A stretch of 64,000 nt of DNA from Leptasterias polaris (Eukaryota; Echinodermata; Asteroidea; Forcipulatida; Asteriidae). Positions 10,981 to 24,300 of this stretch are shown here, piece by piece. The translations under genes and the position numbers were made by a program. A model generated the notes under the pieces. That model had not been told where the DNA came from, made no database searches, and worked only from the letters and a program-made list of their open reading frames with translations. Position 1 is the first letter of the stretch, and every line of letters starts with the position of its first letter. The stretch spans positions 3,348,001 to 3,412,000 of the forward strand of contig JAZGTN010000094.1 in the NCBI GenBank assembly GCA_037783415.1. Direction: 5' to 3'.

Positions 10981-11208
10981 GAGTAGACTTGTGGACAAGT
11001 CGTTAATGTTTGTCGCGGTGATTGTCGAGTCGCAAGGTGGTAGCGTAATAAAGACTACTCTCGCGAGATCACTGCTCTCGCGCAAAGTTGCTGGCTGCCG
11101 ACTTTTCGTCATTAATGTGACGAGTCGTGAGAGCAGTAGTCTCGCGCAGAGCAGCCCTCTCGCTGTCACCGCGACAGACATTTAACGGCTTGTCCACAAG
11201 ACTACACC
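10981..11208. mobile_element. MITE with TIR tagacttgtggacaag, ~228 bp
   Basis: Left end 'tagacttgtggacaagtcg' with an inner arm 'tgtttgtcgcggtga'; right end 'cggcttgtccacaagacta' with an inner arm 'tcaccgcgacagaca'. Strong palindrome, GC-richer than its surroundings, bounded by TA on both sides. No coding capacity. Confidence 0.8.
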
Positions 11209-13828
11209 CAGAGTATCCCCAACACACGTACTTTCAATGATTTCTCCTACCCTCTTTATGTGCTCTATACCCGCCCCTTTCAAGCTACTTGGATCTACCC
11301 AATACCTACAACTAGTACATGGTTATTGCACACATGAAGAACAAAGTTCCATAATCAAATTTGTAGGGATAGCTTTACGTACAATTATTGGCCCAATCGT
11401 ACACATCGAGTACCAGTGCAGCCAGTGACAGCGCTGTATAAACGAGTATTTGGAGTATCAATTTAATTAAGGGGGATTATGCAGCAATTATTGCAATTCA
11501 AATTAATTCAAAACATCTCGTCTGTTACACACTTATCAATGTAATTGTTTCCTATTGACATATTGCAATATTGAATACACTTCTAAGAAACAGTACAGCT
11601 GTGTTTAAAAAAAACAACCCACCCAAACACTTTTGTCAATTCTTTTTTTTGGGGGGAGGGTTTTTTATTTTTCTGTTCAGAAAACAAAACCCAAACCGTA
11701 ACAAAGAAAAGATGGTAAGACAACAAATCAAAACCACAAAAGTAACAGAATTGTCATAACCCAGAAAAAAAAGTTAAACTGTTCTGGCAGAGTAAAGTTC
11801 TCCTAAATGATCACTAAATGAGATCCTAAAGACAATAGATTTTTGAGGAATTTATCTTCAATGCTATCTTTAATCTAGCCCCTGAGAAATACCACAGCAC
11901 ACAATTTAGATAAACCTATTTCACCTGAATAACTTCTACCACAGGAGGGGTTTCAAAAGACTATAGAAATTGCCCAAGGGATAGTTAGAGAAACAAAACT
12001 AACCAGTAAAGAATCTACCTTCGGATAAGAAATGTGACAGGCGTAGAGTTTAGGCCTGAAGTAAATCTGAAATAAATGTTTGAAATCCGAATTTCTTTTT
12101 TTTCTTCATATTAATGGTAATTTTTTTCTGACCGTACATTTTTGTTTACTCAATTGGCAGCCATCTTTTGTGACCAAAGTGAAGATAGAATCATATAAAA
12201 CAAATAGTCTGGCCTCTTTACATCCATCAACTTTATAACCTTTACTGTGAGGGAACCAGACAAAGATGGCCGCCTCATGAATACATAATGTGTGTCTTAT
12301 GGGTTCTGCCACACATTGCAAACATTTTTTTGAAGATTTTTTCTTCTTCATCCAATTCAAACAAGGAAGGGGAGACCCAGCTTAGTGTTGAGTTGACAAT
12401 TTAAAAGGAAAATCCCCAAAACACCCAGAATTAGTAAAGAACATTATGAACAATCAAAACAAACATATATCAAACTTTAAATCCAGAGCAACATTGTTAA
12501 GGAATAATTGCCCCCAAAATACAAAACAAAATCATTGGACTAAACTCAACTTCTAATTTCTATGAACTTTTAAGAACTCAAATAATTAATAAACTCAAAC
12601 GGTAAAAATAATACCCAAGCTCTTTAACTGGGTGTATAAACCACACATTTATAGACCCGCCACAAGAAAGAAAAACAATGCACTATTCACTTTGAAAAGA
12701 AAGAAAATTTCACCTCAAATTGGAATGTTTACGAATGTTTTAACTACCTGTGTACATAATCTCTTGTCTTAAAAATGCATTACTTGATGCAATTTACTTT
12801 TCCACTGGCAAGGGGACACACGTCAATTTTGAATGACATCATTCGTCAGTCAAAAACCATCTTTTTTATGGTCCTAACTCTACCTACCGAAGTCTTCCAA
12901 CTTATGCATTCAATTCACACTTACTTCTTACTCATATATATTATTCATTCATTTTGTGAATCTTTTTTTTTTTTTAATTGATTGATTATAATTTAAAACC
13001 CCTTCACCCATGGAAATAATTTAATAGATTTAAATTTTTTTTTTTGGTTAAATATTAATTTTAACCCTGCATTGAACAATTTTGCAAAAGTTAAACAGTT
13101 TTGGTGAAATGCCTGTTAAAGTTATTTATAATGACTGCTACACTATAGACCCCTTTGGTATTATGTCACAAGCCCAAAACAGTCCCTTCACTGTGGTCAA
13201 TGAAGAGCTATCATTGGCTGAGAGTCGTGCGCAGTGCGTACACACTTCCATTGTTTTACATCAAAGATGGCAGCCAATGCAAGAGGTCTATTGCTCAGAA
13301 CCACTAGCACTGAAACAGACTTGTCACTGACGGTCAAGAGCACTCGGCAATGTGGGACGATAAAATGATTATGTTTTATTATATGGTATTTGTAGAAACA
13401 AATTCTTAGAACACTGCATGTGTTTTCTTAGTGCATTGTCACACTTTTAAAAAAATCTCTCAAGTTGGCGTTTGTAATTCACTTCATTCCATAAAATGTC
13501 AGTTTGCGAAATTCATGTCTTCCTTGATATTCCGAATGTGATTGGAAATACGTCAAATTTACTGGTAAAACAGTTACTTTCAAGACATTTCACCAAAAGT
13601 GTTTATGCCATAAGATTAAGAACAAAACTGGTAAAATCTGCTTTATTGTGCCTATTTGTACACAAAAACTAAAACACTGGATCAATCCTATGTATTCTCG
13701 TACATGAGTCTATTGCATTGGTCTGGCAATTGTATAAAAAAAAAGGATCCGCCAAATCTGTTCTTTAATAAGTTGGCAGTTTTCTATTTTCATAAAGAAC
13801 AAAACGCTCAATGAGCCATTTGAATAAA

Positions 13829-13945
13829 GTCTGGTACAATGACTTGATTAGTCACTAGTGAATCATGTATCATAGCAACAGTCTCTAGTCTGGAGAATTC
13901 AGATTGAAGCAACCACTTGTGACCAAGCGAGGCAATGTACCAGAC
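13829..13945. mobile_element. Small foldback, family 'gtctggtacaatgact', copy 1
   Basis: Begins 'gtctggtacaatgacttg' and ends 'gcaatgtaccagac'. Related copies at 15965-16099 and, partial, near 38888-39000. Non-coding. Confidence 0.7.
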
Positions 13946-13965
13946 ATTAATCAGATCTAACTCTC

Positions 13966-14130
13966 AATACACCGATCCATTAAGCCCCGCCTCGTTACGA
14001 GTTGACCAATCAGCCACGAAACCTGATCACCATTAGAGCAAAGATAACCAAACGGCTCAAATGGTGATCAGATTTCGCGGCTGTGATTGGTCAACTCGTA
14101 AAGAGGCGGGGTTTAATGGATCGATCTATT
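13966..14130. mobile_element. Foldback MITE family 1, copy 2
   Basis: 'aatacaccgatccattaagc' on the left and 'tttaatggatcgatctatt' on the right, with the same inner inverted arms as the copy that interrupts the retrotransposon integrase at 458-620. Confidence 0.9.
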
Positions 14131-15964
14131 GGCTAATTCCTAAACAGTCAATATATATATACATAAATAACAGGGAACCAAAACTTCACTTGACAAAAAA
14201 AATCTTTAACATAACGTGTGTCCAAAACTGAAATGCATTTCATTGTCTTCGTAAATGAAACGACTAAGATTTGCAAAAAACAGCAGCAGGATTTGCGAAA
14301 CAAAAAATAGGTTCAAAAAGCAATTTAGGCATTGTCCGTTGGCATCTACTTACAGCTTCATTTCCTTGTAGCAAAAATAGAACAGAAAAAAATACAGTGT
14401 ACACCCCCTATTCATCTGAAAATATATATACAGTTCATCGACAAACCAAGCCACTCATTTCTGTCCAAACCCATCTGGCTTTCCCTCCGTGAGAAAACAC
14501 CACCTTGCAGATACAAAAAGCAAGAATTGTCAGATTGTTGTCTGAAAAATTCTCTACAAATACACTTTCTTACAGTTCTTTACAACAGGCATCTAATGCA
14601 TATACACACAAATCGTGTCCGAACACATTTTTGCTTTTTTTTCTCTTTTCAACAGCTGCCAAATACTTAAAATCGGGTTTACCTGGCAACAACTTTACCG
14701 TCCACCTCTTAAATTTAATGTGACCGATCATCTGTCCTCTTCAATTCATTCGCATTATCTTTACACTTACAAAAATGTACATGTGTCTATCTACACTTCA
14801 CTTCTCATCTCATCTCAATCCTTTCTCAATCATCCGCTCCAAAACCTATCCTCCTTAAACCTCCCCAGATTTTAAGCTTCTCGTCCCTTAATAAATTTCA
14901 AATTTATTTCAGCTTCACCATTTCACCGCCATCACCACTCGCTACATTTTTTACTTGTGACGTTTTCACTTTGAATCCTAAGTCAAGTTATTCATCAGAT
15001 CTGACGGAAGACCTGTTTTCACAACGGAGGAGAGACGCTAGATCGAACATGGAATTGTTTTCACAGATCATCTTACCACATGATACCGGTAACCATTACA
15101 GACACACCACCAGGAGCCAACTGGTCTGTCCACGGCCAGTGACACATATATTCCATTATTGCAACTTTCTGCAGATCCTATGGACACTGTGTTGCACACT
15201 TATTTAGTACACATTTCTTTATCGTTCATACGTCTTGTCCTAAACTACTAAAAGAAAAACAAATTGCAGAATATTTCATGGCAGAAGTACAGAACATGGC
15301 CCTCTTGAGAGGGCTTAAGAGTAGAAATGTAATTTATTGGTTGGGAACCAGTCAAAAACAATCACATAACATTTGACTGGGTACCAACTGGCTCTGCTAC
15401 ACAGATCATAGAAAATGGCTGCTGGTGTATTAATGTAATTTAAAATAAAACCAACAAGTATACCATTTTGCTGCATAACAGAACAAGAAAACACAAAATC
15501 TTTCAATGGTTATGTACTGTGATACTTTGGTATTTGACTGCTCACACAAACTAACCAAATTCAAAAGATAGTTTTACCGCATTGTAAAAGCTAGATCTAT
15601 CTACCTTCCTATTAACTGAAGGGCGTTTAAAAACACTTATTCATCCACACCAGTAGGAAAAATATTGTAGACTGAGGTTGGATGAGTCATTAGATTCACA
15701 TTAATCTTCATACAAAATAGTCGGCAGCATTGTGTTGTACTGTTTTGTTTTTTTAAAGTTCACAAACAAATTCTTACTGGTACAAAAATTAATCTTCAAC
15801 AGTAATATTTCTTGTTGACGACAAACACATTTTTGAGGTATTGTTTGAACATGCAGGGTACACAAAGAACATGTCTACTTTCATGTACAAATCAATAAGT
15901 AATTTCCCTGCTCATCCTTAAGATGGCTGCAATAAAGCTAGATGCGAGTTAGGATTTGGGTGAT

Positions 15965-16099
15965 GTCTGGTACAATGACTTGATTGGTCGAAAGACTTAA
16001 GACTAAAGAGAGGGTTTGCCAAGTCGCACGGATTAGGGCAAGCTTTTGTATAGCAACCCCCAGATAAAGCCTGATACTCTTGACACCATTGTACCAGAC
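15965..16099. mobile_element. Small foldback, family 'gtctggtacaatgact', copy 2
   Basis: Opens 'gtctggtacaatgacttgat' and closes 'accattgtaccagac'. Non-coding. Confidence 0.7.
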
Positions 16100-16221
16100 T
16101 TTATGCAAACCTTACTTGCAAATGTCTCATTGCAGAAACTCTTTAGGAGCAGTGATGGCTTCAGCATGGCTACGGCTGGAATGCTGAAACAGCCACAGCC
16201 AAAGTTGCTTAATTCGCGGCC

Positions 16222-16486
16222 TAACACCCGGTTCAGACAGGCGCTCTAGAGTCGCGCCGAACCAAATTATTGATTTAGTACATGAAAAGTTCGACGTCTG
16301 AAACAGTTAAGAGCGACTGGACGCGCTAGAAGTCGAAAGATCCGACTGTTGACGTCGATCGTGTCATGAGCCGAACCTATTGTAAATGTTTTGTTAAGTT
16401 CGCCTGTCTGAAACCAAAATTTAATTGGGTCGACCTAGAGTCGCTCCTAATCTATTTGGTTCGGCGCGACTCTGAAATGGGTGTTA
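16222..16486. mobile_element. MITE family 'taacacccg', copy 1
   Basis: Left end 'taacacccggttcagacagg' and right end 'tctgaaatgggtgtta', with inner inverted segments containing 'agagtcgcgccgaacca' and 'tggttcggcgcgactct'. A related copy is at 40174-40479. Confidence 0.85.
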
Positions 16487-19261
16487 GTCTACCGGTTTAC
16501 AATTAGCATACACCAGACAGTGTTTCTAGATACTTATTTAAGATTGCATGAAAGTAACACAGGAAATTTTACTTAATCATCACCTTGACACACAATAGTT
16601 TGCATAGTTTCTGTTGGTGACATTTTGGGCAAATCCACTGGGAAAGGGGTTCTGTCAAATTGTGAAATTTCAATTGAGTATTTAACTTAACCTTGACATT
16701 GTGCTTTCGAAAAATATTCATCAATACCGAGGTAGGTTTGTCATTCGTAGATTATTGCCGTATGTGAAAGGGTCCACAAATATAATGCTGTAAGTAATTC
16801 TGTGTCCCTTTAAACATACGCTGCATCAATGCTTTTAAAGATTGTTTGTATTGAATGGAATTATGCCAAAGCAAATTTCAAATCTGAAAGAACTTATTGG
16901 TCTTCAAAATGGGTAAACCAGTGGACTACTTATTCCGATTTCAGAAAGTATTATAGATTCCTAACAACATTGTGCATAACAAAATGGGACTGGTACATGA
17001 TTCTCAGAAGCAAGGCTTCCTTATTACAAAACTCAAGGAATTGTGTGCTTTGGAAGTGTATCGGAATGGACCCCAAGGTCGCACCAGGTCCAAATAAAAA
17101 GGTTATTTTGTAAGAAAACTAGACTCACAAATTGAGGTTTCCTTTTTCCAGATAGAATCTGCCCAAATTTAAAGACTGATCAAAGTACAACTAAGGACCA
17201 GTGTTGAAAACAAATAACATACATACACCTATGGTCTGTGAGTCTAAACATAAATGAATCTCAGACCTGCACCCACACAAATGCCCTTTTCACATTACAG
17301 AATCCCAGAAACAAAAACCCAGGAATTTCCCGGGAATTTTAACCCCATTGAAACCCAACATTCATTTCACACTTGGTGCATTTTCCCTTGGAAGAATGAC
17401 CACTGCAGCATGCTTACCCCAGAGTTAACTTGCTTAACTCTACTTCCAAGCAGGCGAAGCTATTTTTCCCTGGAGTTTTCCAGGGTTATTAGCAATTCAA
17501 GTGTGAAGCCAACCAAATAGCCCTAGAATTGTATCTGGTGTGAAAGGGGCTTAGGCCAGAAATCCATGTATCTGTCATGCGATGTGCCTAATACGCAATG
17601 CGTAAACATGAATTTGCATGCCAAGCAACACATATATTTCCTTGTATCCATATTGTGTACTGTGTTGTCCGTAAAAACTATTGCTCAGCGTTTATTATTT
17701 TAAAGGATTGTACACTACGCATTGAGAACAAAGCATGACGAACACATAGTAGAAAAATGCTGCTGTGCCCTGAGATTTGGCACCAAGGTAGTTTAGATCT
17801 TGGTATCCCATACTTAAAACACACACCAAATTTCTCTGTCTTTGTGTGGGAGTAGGTAACACATTTTGATTCATTGTACGGAAACATATCAACTTCACAA
17901 ATAAGTATACTTTGCTTAATTGCATGATAGGAACAGACTACAGTGAGGAGTTTCCCTAAATCAATAACATACATTAGAATCATGGTATCAGATTGCAGCA
18001 CAGTTTGCAGCTTTTAAGCAGTGGGAACCAGCCTGAGTAGAACTCAACCCCCAATCACACAGTTGGAAAAAGAAGAAAATGCACGCGACGCTATCTCTCA
18101 GGTCTGAATTGACGACATGGACATTCAATCTATTTTGTGGTCAATGTGATGATGGATTGTTGAAAACAATTTATGAACAATTTATGAACAAAGGAACATT
18201 CTAAGTTCAATTTGCATGCAATAGCAAATAACTTCACGTCAAAAGCAATGAAATGTTCTATTACTTGCACTTTTCCGTCACTGCTTGGTAAGAAAATGTG
18301 CAATTTTCTGTCTCCTAGCTCAAGTAAAATGGCCCCCTAATCCCAGTAGGTTTTCCTAATCCCAAACTAAATCTATCCACTTGCTTTGCTGGAATAACAC
18401 AATGAACTTTTCCCTAAAAGACAAAACCGCTATTGGGCCGAGTTGTGTAAAATAGAAACATCAGTTTAAAGGTTTGGAAGAGTGGAAGAATGTTAAATAC
18501 ACTTATAACACACGGTACTGTACATTTCTGCAGCATATCATTCACTCTCATTGAGAGCTCAGAAATAAGTTCTTATTTCTCGTAAAGTTATCATAGAAAA
18601 TATCATATTTCTGTATTTAAGGCTAGCAGTCTAATGCTTTTTTGGTCCCTTAAGTTTTAAATGCATAATATTGTATATATTCTACGATTAGGATTTATGT
18701 AAATTTTCATATTTACGTGGAATACAAAACTAGTGGTTCAGTAATTTAAAAAAATACTTGTCGTTGTAAGAATTCTTCACTGGGTGTTTTGGTAGAGGTT
18801 TTCAACTCTAGCAGCAAATATGTTGATAAAACAGGAAGAATAATATCTTGTGATTACCCACTGAACCAATTGCCATTAACAGCATGTTTATTCACTACAA
18901 ATAGTTCTACTTGGATTTGGTCAACAACAAAAAGCATTACTCCCAGCAGGAAGAGTCGACCCACAAGCAAAACAGCTTTTTTTGGTTATTGGGGAAATTT
19001 ACTTTGAAGACTCGATAACTTGTGCATGTGCACCTCACTCCTATTTTGGTGGTCACCCTAAAATAGTGACAAAGGGGGTGGGGGGAGGGAGGGATTTTGT
19101 GGTTCATACACACAACCCGTGGCCCATCAAAAATATTCCCTGATAAAGAGTCTTTAAAAGTCGCCACTGAGGATTATCTTAATTGAAGATCACCGATATC
19201 CCCTTCAGAAGAAAAGGTGCTAAGTCAGGGTAAACGATACCCCCAATGGGGGTTTAGGTTG

Positions 19262-19469
19262 TTGAAGGTTTCATTATCACAAAAGTCACTTGATTGACAA
19301 CAATGACTATCCCAACTGAGAGAAGAGAGCTCCAATGAGGGAACTATAGCCCAAATGGAGGATATCAATGTTGGAGGATATCAATGTTGAAGGTGTCACT
19401 GTCTCTCAGGAGTCACTTGATTGGGAGTCTATGACTATCCCAATTGAGAGAAGAGGGTTCCGATTGGGG
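19262..19469. repeat. Diverged ~125-bp tandem duplication
   Basis: Two imperfect units share 'gtcacttgattg', 'tatgactatccca' and 'tgagagaagag'. They start near 19262 and 19387. No coding frame is maintained. Confidence 0.6.
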
Positions 19470-20449
19470 AAGTTTGGGATATAACGAAGTCTCGAATCTC
19501 CTGTGCTGTTTCAACTTCCATAAGTACACTGGGAGATGATAACAGGACTCATATGTGTGCCTGTTGTGAACTAGCCTTCATCACAGCATCTTGCAAATAA
19601 GTTAGTGACTGTTTTCCTGAAGTATTATAGAACAATGGAATCAAGTGTCCAGCACCTTGAATGAAGACTATTCCACACATCCCTCTTCATTTTAAACAAT
19701 GACTGAAGATTACACACAACATACATTTTTATTTCGAGTGTCTAGTGAGGTTTACATATGGCCATTTGTCTTTTGAGAACCGTGGAAGATTGGTACAGGG
19801 ACGATATTTTGTCTTTCAAATGCAATAAAAACTGTTTCCTTCATTGACTGTGTTTCATGTACTAAGGTCAATAGAAGTTATTTATCACTCAATGAAGGCT
19901 TCCCTTGCCACAATTTCATTGCATTAAAAATAACCCAGTGCTGTCTGTACTTTTTATGAGATTAAATCACAGTTTTGCACAAAATAAGTTAAATTTTAAA
20001 TATAGTCAGTACTCTTTGTCTTGCATAATCAGTTTTCCACAAGGAATCATACAGAATCAAGCTGAACTGTACATCCCAAGCCTAAATAGTTTACAAGCCG
20101 ATGGTTAGAATTAAAACGAAGTTGTTTTTACGACATGAACAAAAAAAAGCTGACAGACAAGTTAGCACTATGTGACATCGACTCCCGATGTAACGCCCCA
20201 CACCAAAATCAAGCACTTCTCAGCAATCAATAGTCAAGATTAGCCTTGATACCAATGTGATGTGATGTCTTTTTAAATATTCTGTATGTTGAAAAATACT
20301 AAATAAATGTTATTTGGAAAACTCTATTTGATGAGTTTGGGCAGGAAGTGCCTGGTTTGGGTCATGCGGTGTCACTAAATGCTTCTACTTTTAAGATCTA
20401 TAAAAAATGTGCAGCATGTATAGAAATGTCCACATGGAAAGAAAACAAA

Positions 20450-21158
20450 TCAATGTTTACTTGTTTTTGGTTTGTTAACAATGACATGAACAATACAAAA
20501 ATGCAGCAATGATGTTATATATAGTGCTTTGACGGTTCCCAGTTGTTGACCCGGTTGGTGTTCCGTAGTTATTAGCTGGGTGCAGTTTCTCAGGCTGGCG
20601 ACCTGCAGCTGATTGAGCAGAGATTTATTGGCACCCCCAGTGGTCGAGAGTTTCCTGACTGGATCCCAGACTGCAGAGCGTAGTAGCACACGGTGTTCCT
20701 GGAGACATAGTGTGGCTTACCTGAATTTCTTTTGTACTTTTCAATTACATTTGTCTGCCAGATTTTGGAGACCGGCTGCCGTAAAGAAACGCAGTAGATA
20801 TCTTTTCTTGAAACCTTCCTGTAGTTACTTTAACCACTTGCTGTTTTTTATTAAAAGCTCCAGCTTGCAAAGATGCAACGGCAATCTTGCTGCTGCAATT
20901 TCAACTGCTGCAGTTTTTAAACCTGCTGTGGTAGCCTTTCCTTGTAAAATTTGTTTTTACTTGTTGCTGCTTTGCTGCAGTTCCAAGATGCTAAGCCATA
21001 TTTGTAGGCCTGTACAAGCATGATGATCTCCGCTTAGCTAGTCTTCCTGTAGACGCTGCTATGGTGTATCTGTTGAAGCCCGCAGTTCCAGTTCCAGTTC
21101 CTCGATGATCGCACGCCGATTGCATGAAAGGTTGGGGTGGCGATAGGGTCACCTGCAG
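20450..21158 (-). other. JARID2: Likely proximal 3' UTR of JARID2
   Basis: Immediately downstream (minus strand) of the JARID2 stop codon. It has no splice acceptor-like continuation of the reading frame. AATAAA signals on the minus strand lie at 20847-20852 and 20624-20629, about 310 and 530 nt after the stop, so polyadenylation could occur here. The true cleavage site is unknown. Confidence 0.45.
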
Positions 21159-21314
21159 TCATCTGGTGTCCCTGCCACCATTGCTGCTGCTGCTGCTGCT
21201 GCTGGTGTTGTCTTGTTTTCTGAGGAAACTGCGGCGACTTGGTGAGGATCTCTTGTTTGGAGATTGCTTCTCATTGAGAGACTGTAGATCACACACAAGG
21301 CTGTCAAGCTGACC
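21159..21314 (-). CDS. JARID2: JARID2 last coding exon
   Basis: Acceptor 'gttttattttattag'. 51 residues (1309-1359) then TGA at 21161-21159. 'GQLDSLVCDLQSLNEKQSPN' corresponds to human 'EQIISLVNQICGKVSGKNG'. The Ser/Arg-rich tail includes seven consecutive Ser (AGC repeat) and ends 'NGGRDTR', much like the Ser-rich human C-terminus. Confidence 0.93.
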   Translation of the reverse strand, partial: GQLDSLVCDLQSLNEKQSPNKRSSPSRRSFLRKQDNTSSSSSSSNGGRDTR

Positions 21315-24300
21315 CTAATAAAATAAAACACAAACATCCATCTTTATTCCTGTCCGTCTGAAAATATATTAACACTAACTGAAAAAATTCTTAAAGGTGC
21401 TGTATATGTTTGGTAATTGGAGCCCACTGTTTGTTTCAAACATATATAATTGTAGGTATAATACAATAAAACTAACCTGAGAAAATTCCATTTCAAAAGG
21501 TGGTCGCGTTTTTGAGATATCACCGAAAAACCGGAGCAAATATTTCCACGCAGGAAGAATATTCCCCATAGGAATACACAGTCTGAGAAGTGTTACCCGT
21601 AACGCTTCTCAGATTCAAATTTTGGGGGGATAAAAAGTGATATATTTTTCCATAACCGTTTCTCAGAATGGATTATACTATCCAAAGCTGCTGTACTTCT
21701 TACCAAGTAAGCTTTTATTGCCATTAATTTTCAGAGTCATTACCAAACGTGTACAGACCCTTTAAAGAGGGGCTCTAAGGTTAAATTCAGTTTTGTGATG
21801 CTGTCATTTTCCAATAGTTAGAGTCCTTTTGAAAGTGGAAACCAAAGTTCAAGTCTCTAACCTCACGCTAAGATGTTGTAAAACTTGATAATCATCATTT
21901 TATTTGATACTCTTTCAGAGCAAAATCGGTAAAAATGAAGTCATTGGATGTCAAGAACAAAATGGGTCTATACATTTCACAAGGTTTTTTTTGTTTGACT
22001 TTTAAAAAGGTCACATTTTGATTGATATAATAGAAATTCAGGAATTTACCATTTAACAAAAAACCCAGCCAAAAAATGTACAGCACCACTCATTTAAAAT
22101 TAGAGGTCAATAGATGTTTTAACATGTTAATAAATTTTGCACTGGAAGGTTCAACATGTTCAATCGAATATGATAGCATTTGACACAATTTCAACGTGTG
22201 CGTCCTTCTCTGTTAACAATTTTGATGGTGTAATTTTTTTTTTAAAATATAAATAATACTGTATTTGAACTGAGGGCCTCCATGGAAAGCAGTGCTAGGG
22301 CTGATTGGAGTTTAACCCTCATTACAGATGAAGTAAATAAAATATCTATTGGAAAATGAGTGCATCACAAAACTGAATTTGACCTCAGCGGCCCTCTGTA
22401 GAGTGCTCGGTTGCCTCTCAAGTCTCTGGATCTAGAGTCAGACAGAAGGCATGAACCGTTTGCTTAGACCTATAAGTTCATTATTGCAATTTGTATGGGT
22501 TTCGTCAAATTGCTTTTGCATATTTTGGAGCTCCTGGTAAATAGAGTTTGTAAAACATTCATTTGTTGATTTTGACTGTTAGTTTTTCAATGTATACGCA
22601 TTTTTCATTTAATGACCTTTTGATCATTACGAATCTGAAATTACCGTTAATGACCTTGTAGTTCTGAGCCGACGGAATGTCTTACCTCATCATATCTGTA
22701 CATGAGCTTGTAGTTCCTGTTCAGTTTGCCCCTCTGAGCCACCTCTAGGGCGTGGTTCAAGCAGTACACCTTTCCCTCTTTCTCATGAAGTACCTACCCA
22801 ACAAAATAAACATCAACACATCCCCCATTAATATTTGAGTATCTATGAGCTTCTAAAGTATTATATCATATTGTCTAGATTAAAAATCAATACAGCAACA
22901 CAATTTTTGTTTAAGAGAAAATATAATTAGCCATTGCAAACTTCTTTCCAACCAAAAAGGGCCTATGGTATTAATGCAAATAATAGTTATATTAATGGCC
23001 TGACGTTTTGACCCTTGCAGTCTTTTTTAGCCTTCAAGAAAGACTCTGCTAGGGTCGAAATGTCGGCCCTTATTTAACCTTAAGTTTGAACATACAATAA
23101 CTGAAAAAAGGTTGTATTTAACAAAGACAGTGTCACCTTGTTTACAACAAAAAGTGACCTTGTGCATTCCAGGACATTTACTGGCAGGCAAGATACTACA
23201 TTGGTCATACACATGTATGAGAAATGTTATCATTGGGTAATTACCACATAAAATACAAATTTGTAAAATTAGATAACAGCTGAACAAGTTTTAAGATGAA
23301 TCCATTTTCATAGTGAAAAGTTGAAAACAATTGTACAGTGCAATCTACATAAAATGTAAAATTTTATGTTTTATTCCATCAAGCTGTGTAGAAGATGTGC
23401 CTGCAGGAAGTCCAGGCTCTGTAATGTCATGAGTTATAACATTTAAACAAATACAATTGAAGAAAAAAAGGGGTGAACATTACACAATGCAAGTACAATT
23501 GAAGGTTATAATAAATGAAAATGAATAACAATTCAAAAGGTTAAATCAAATTATATAATGTCATAAACATGGCAAAATAATGGCACTCAAAAGCCAATCA
23601 AGTAACAATGTGACAATGACACAAAAACAAAGAAACATAAAAAAATGCCCACCAACAAAAAGCAGAAACAAAAAGCAGAAGATGGCAGCATGGCTAAAAT
23701 TCTGTAACAAACAATGTACAAGTTTACTGCCACATACATGTACAGTAGGGTCCAAACAGTTATGAATTGTAATGCAATGCATCTTGAAAAGGGTTCTAAC
23801 TGCCGACGTCTTTTTTTTGGTTGTCTGCTTGTACCAGTGTTTCTCCTGGTCATTCAAACGTAAAGCGCTATTTAAGGTGATCACCTTGCTCAGTTGTTCT
23901 CTTAAGATCACCACCTTGCTGTGATAATTTGCCACAAAGGAAGTTATTTTGTGTCTTTTATGAGCTTTTTTCCTTGATCTCTACAAATCAAGAACTCACA
24001 ATTCGGATGTGCAGATGGAATCATCACGCATTTGTGTGAGCGAGTGCTGCATTCTTCTCAGTTTGCAGGCTGCATAAATTATGCTCCAATTTGAATTTCT
24101 ACCGCCTCGCTCAGTTCAGTAGCCAGGGGAAAACACTGGTACAAAAAACATGAATACCGATAGTCACTGACCAGAAATGAAAAGCCAGTCAAGTTTTTCT
24201 TTTAAGGCCCCAAACTCACCATGGACATGTAGCACATCTGCTGGCAAACGCAACAGCGTTTTTCCTCGCTGTTCTGCATGGGTGTCTTACCGCGCCTCTC

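Larger units (their letters stand above)
9646..20449. other. AT-rich gene-free tract downstream of JARID2
   Basis: About 10.8 kb without a recognisable protein or RNA gene. ORFs are short and look random, including 16829-17113 on the plus strand. It holds five small MITEs (listed separately), a C12 run near 10873, a diverged tandem repeat at 19262-19469, and many A/T homopolymers. On the minus strand AATAAA-like signals occur repeatedly, for example around 9960-9968. It could be intergenic or a very long JARID2 3' UTR; the sequence alone cannot decide. Confidence 0.5.

Noticed and set aside
16829..17113. 94-codon plus-strand ORF
   Set aside because: Composition looks random (many Trp and Lys), no splice partner and no recognisable domain.
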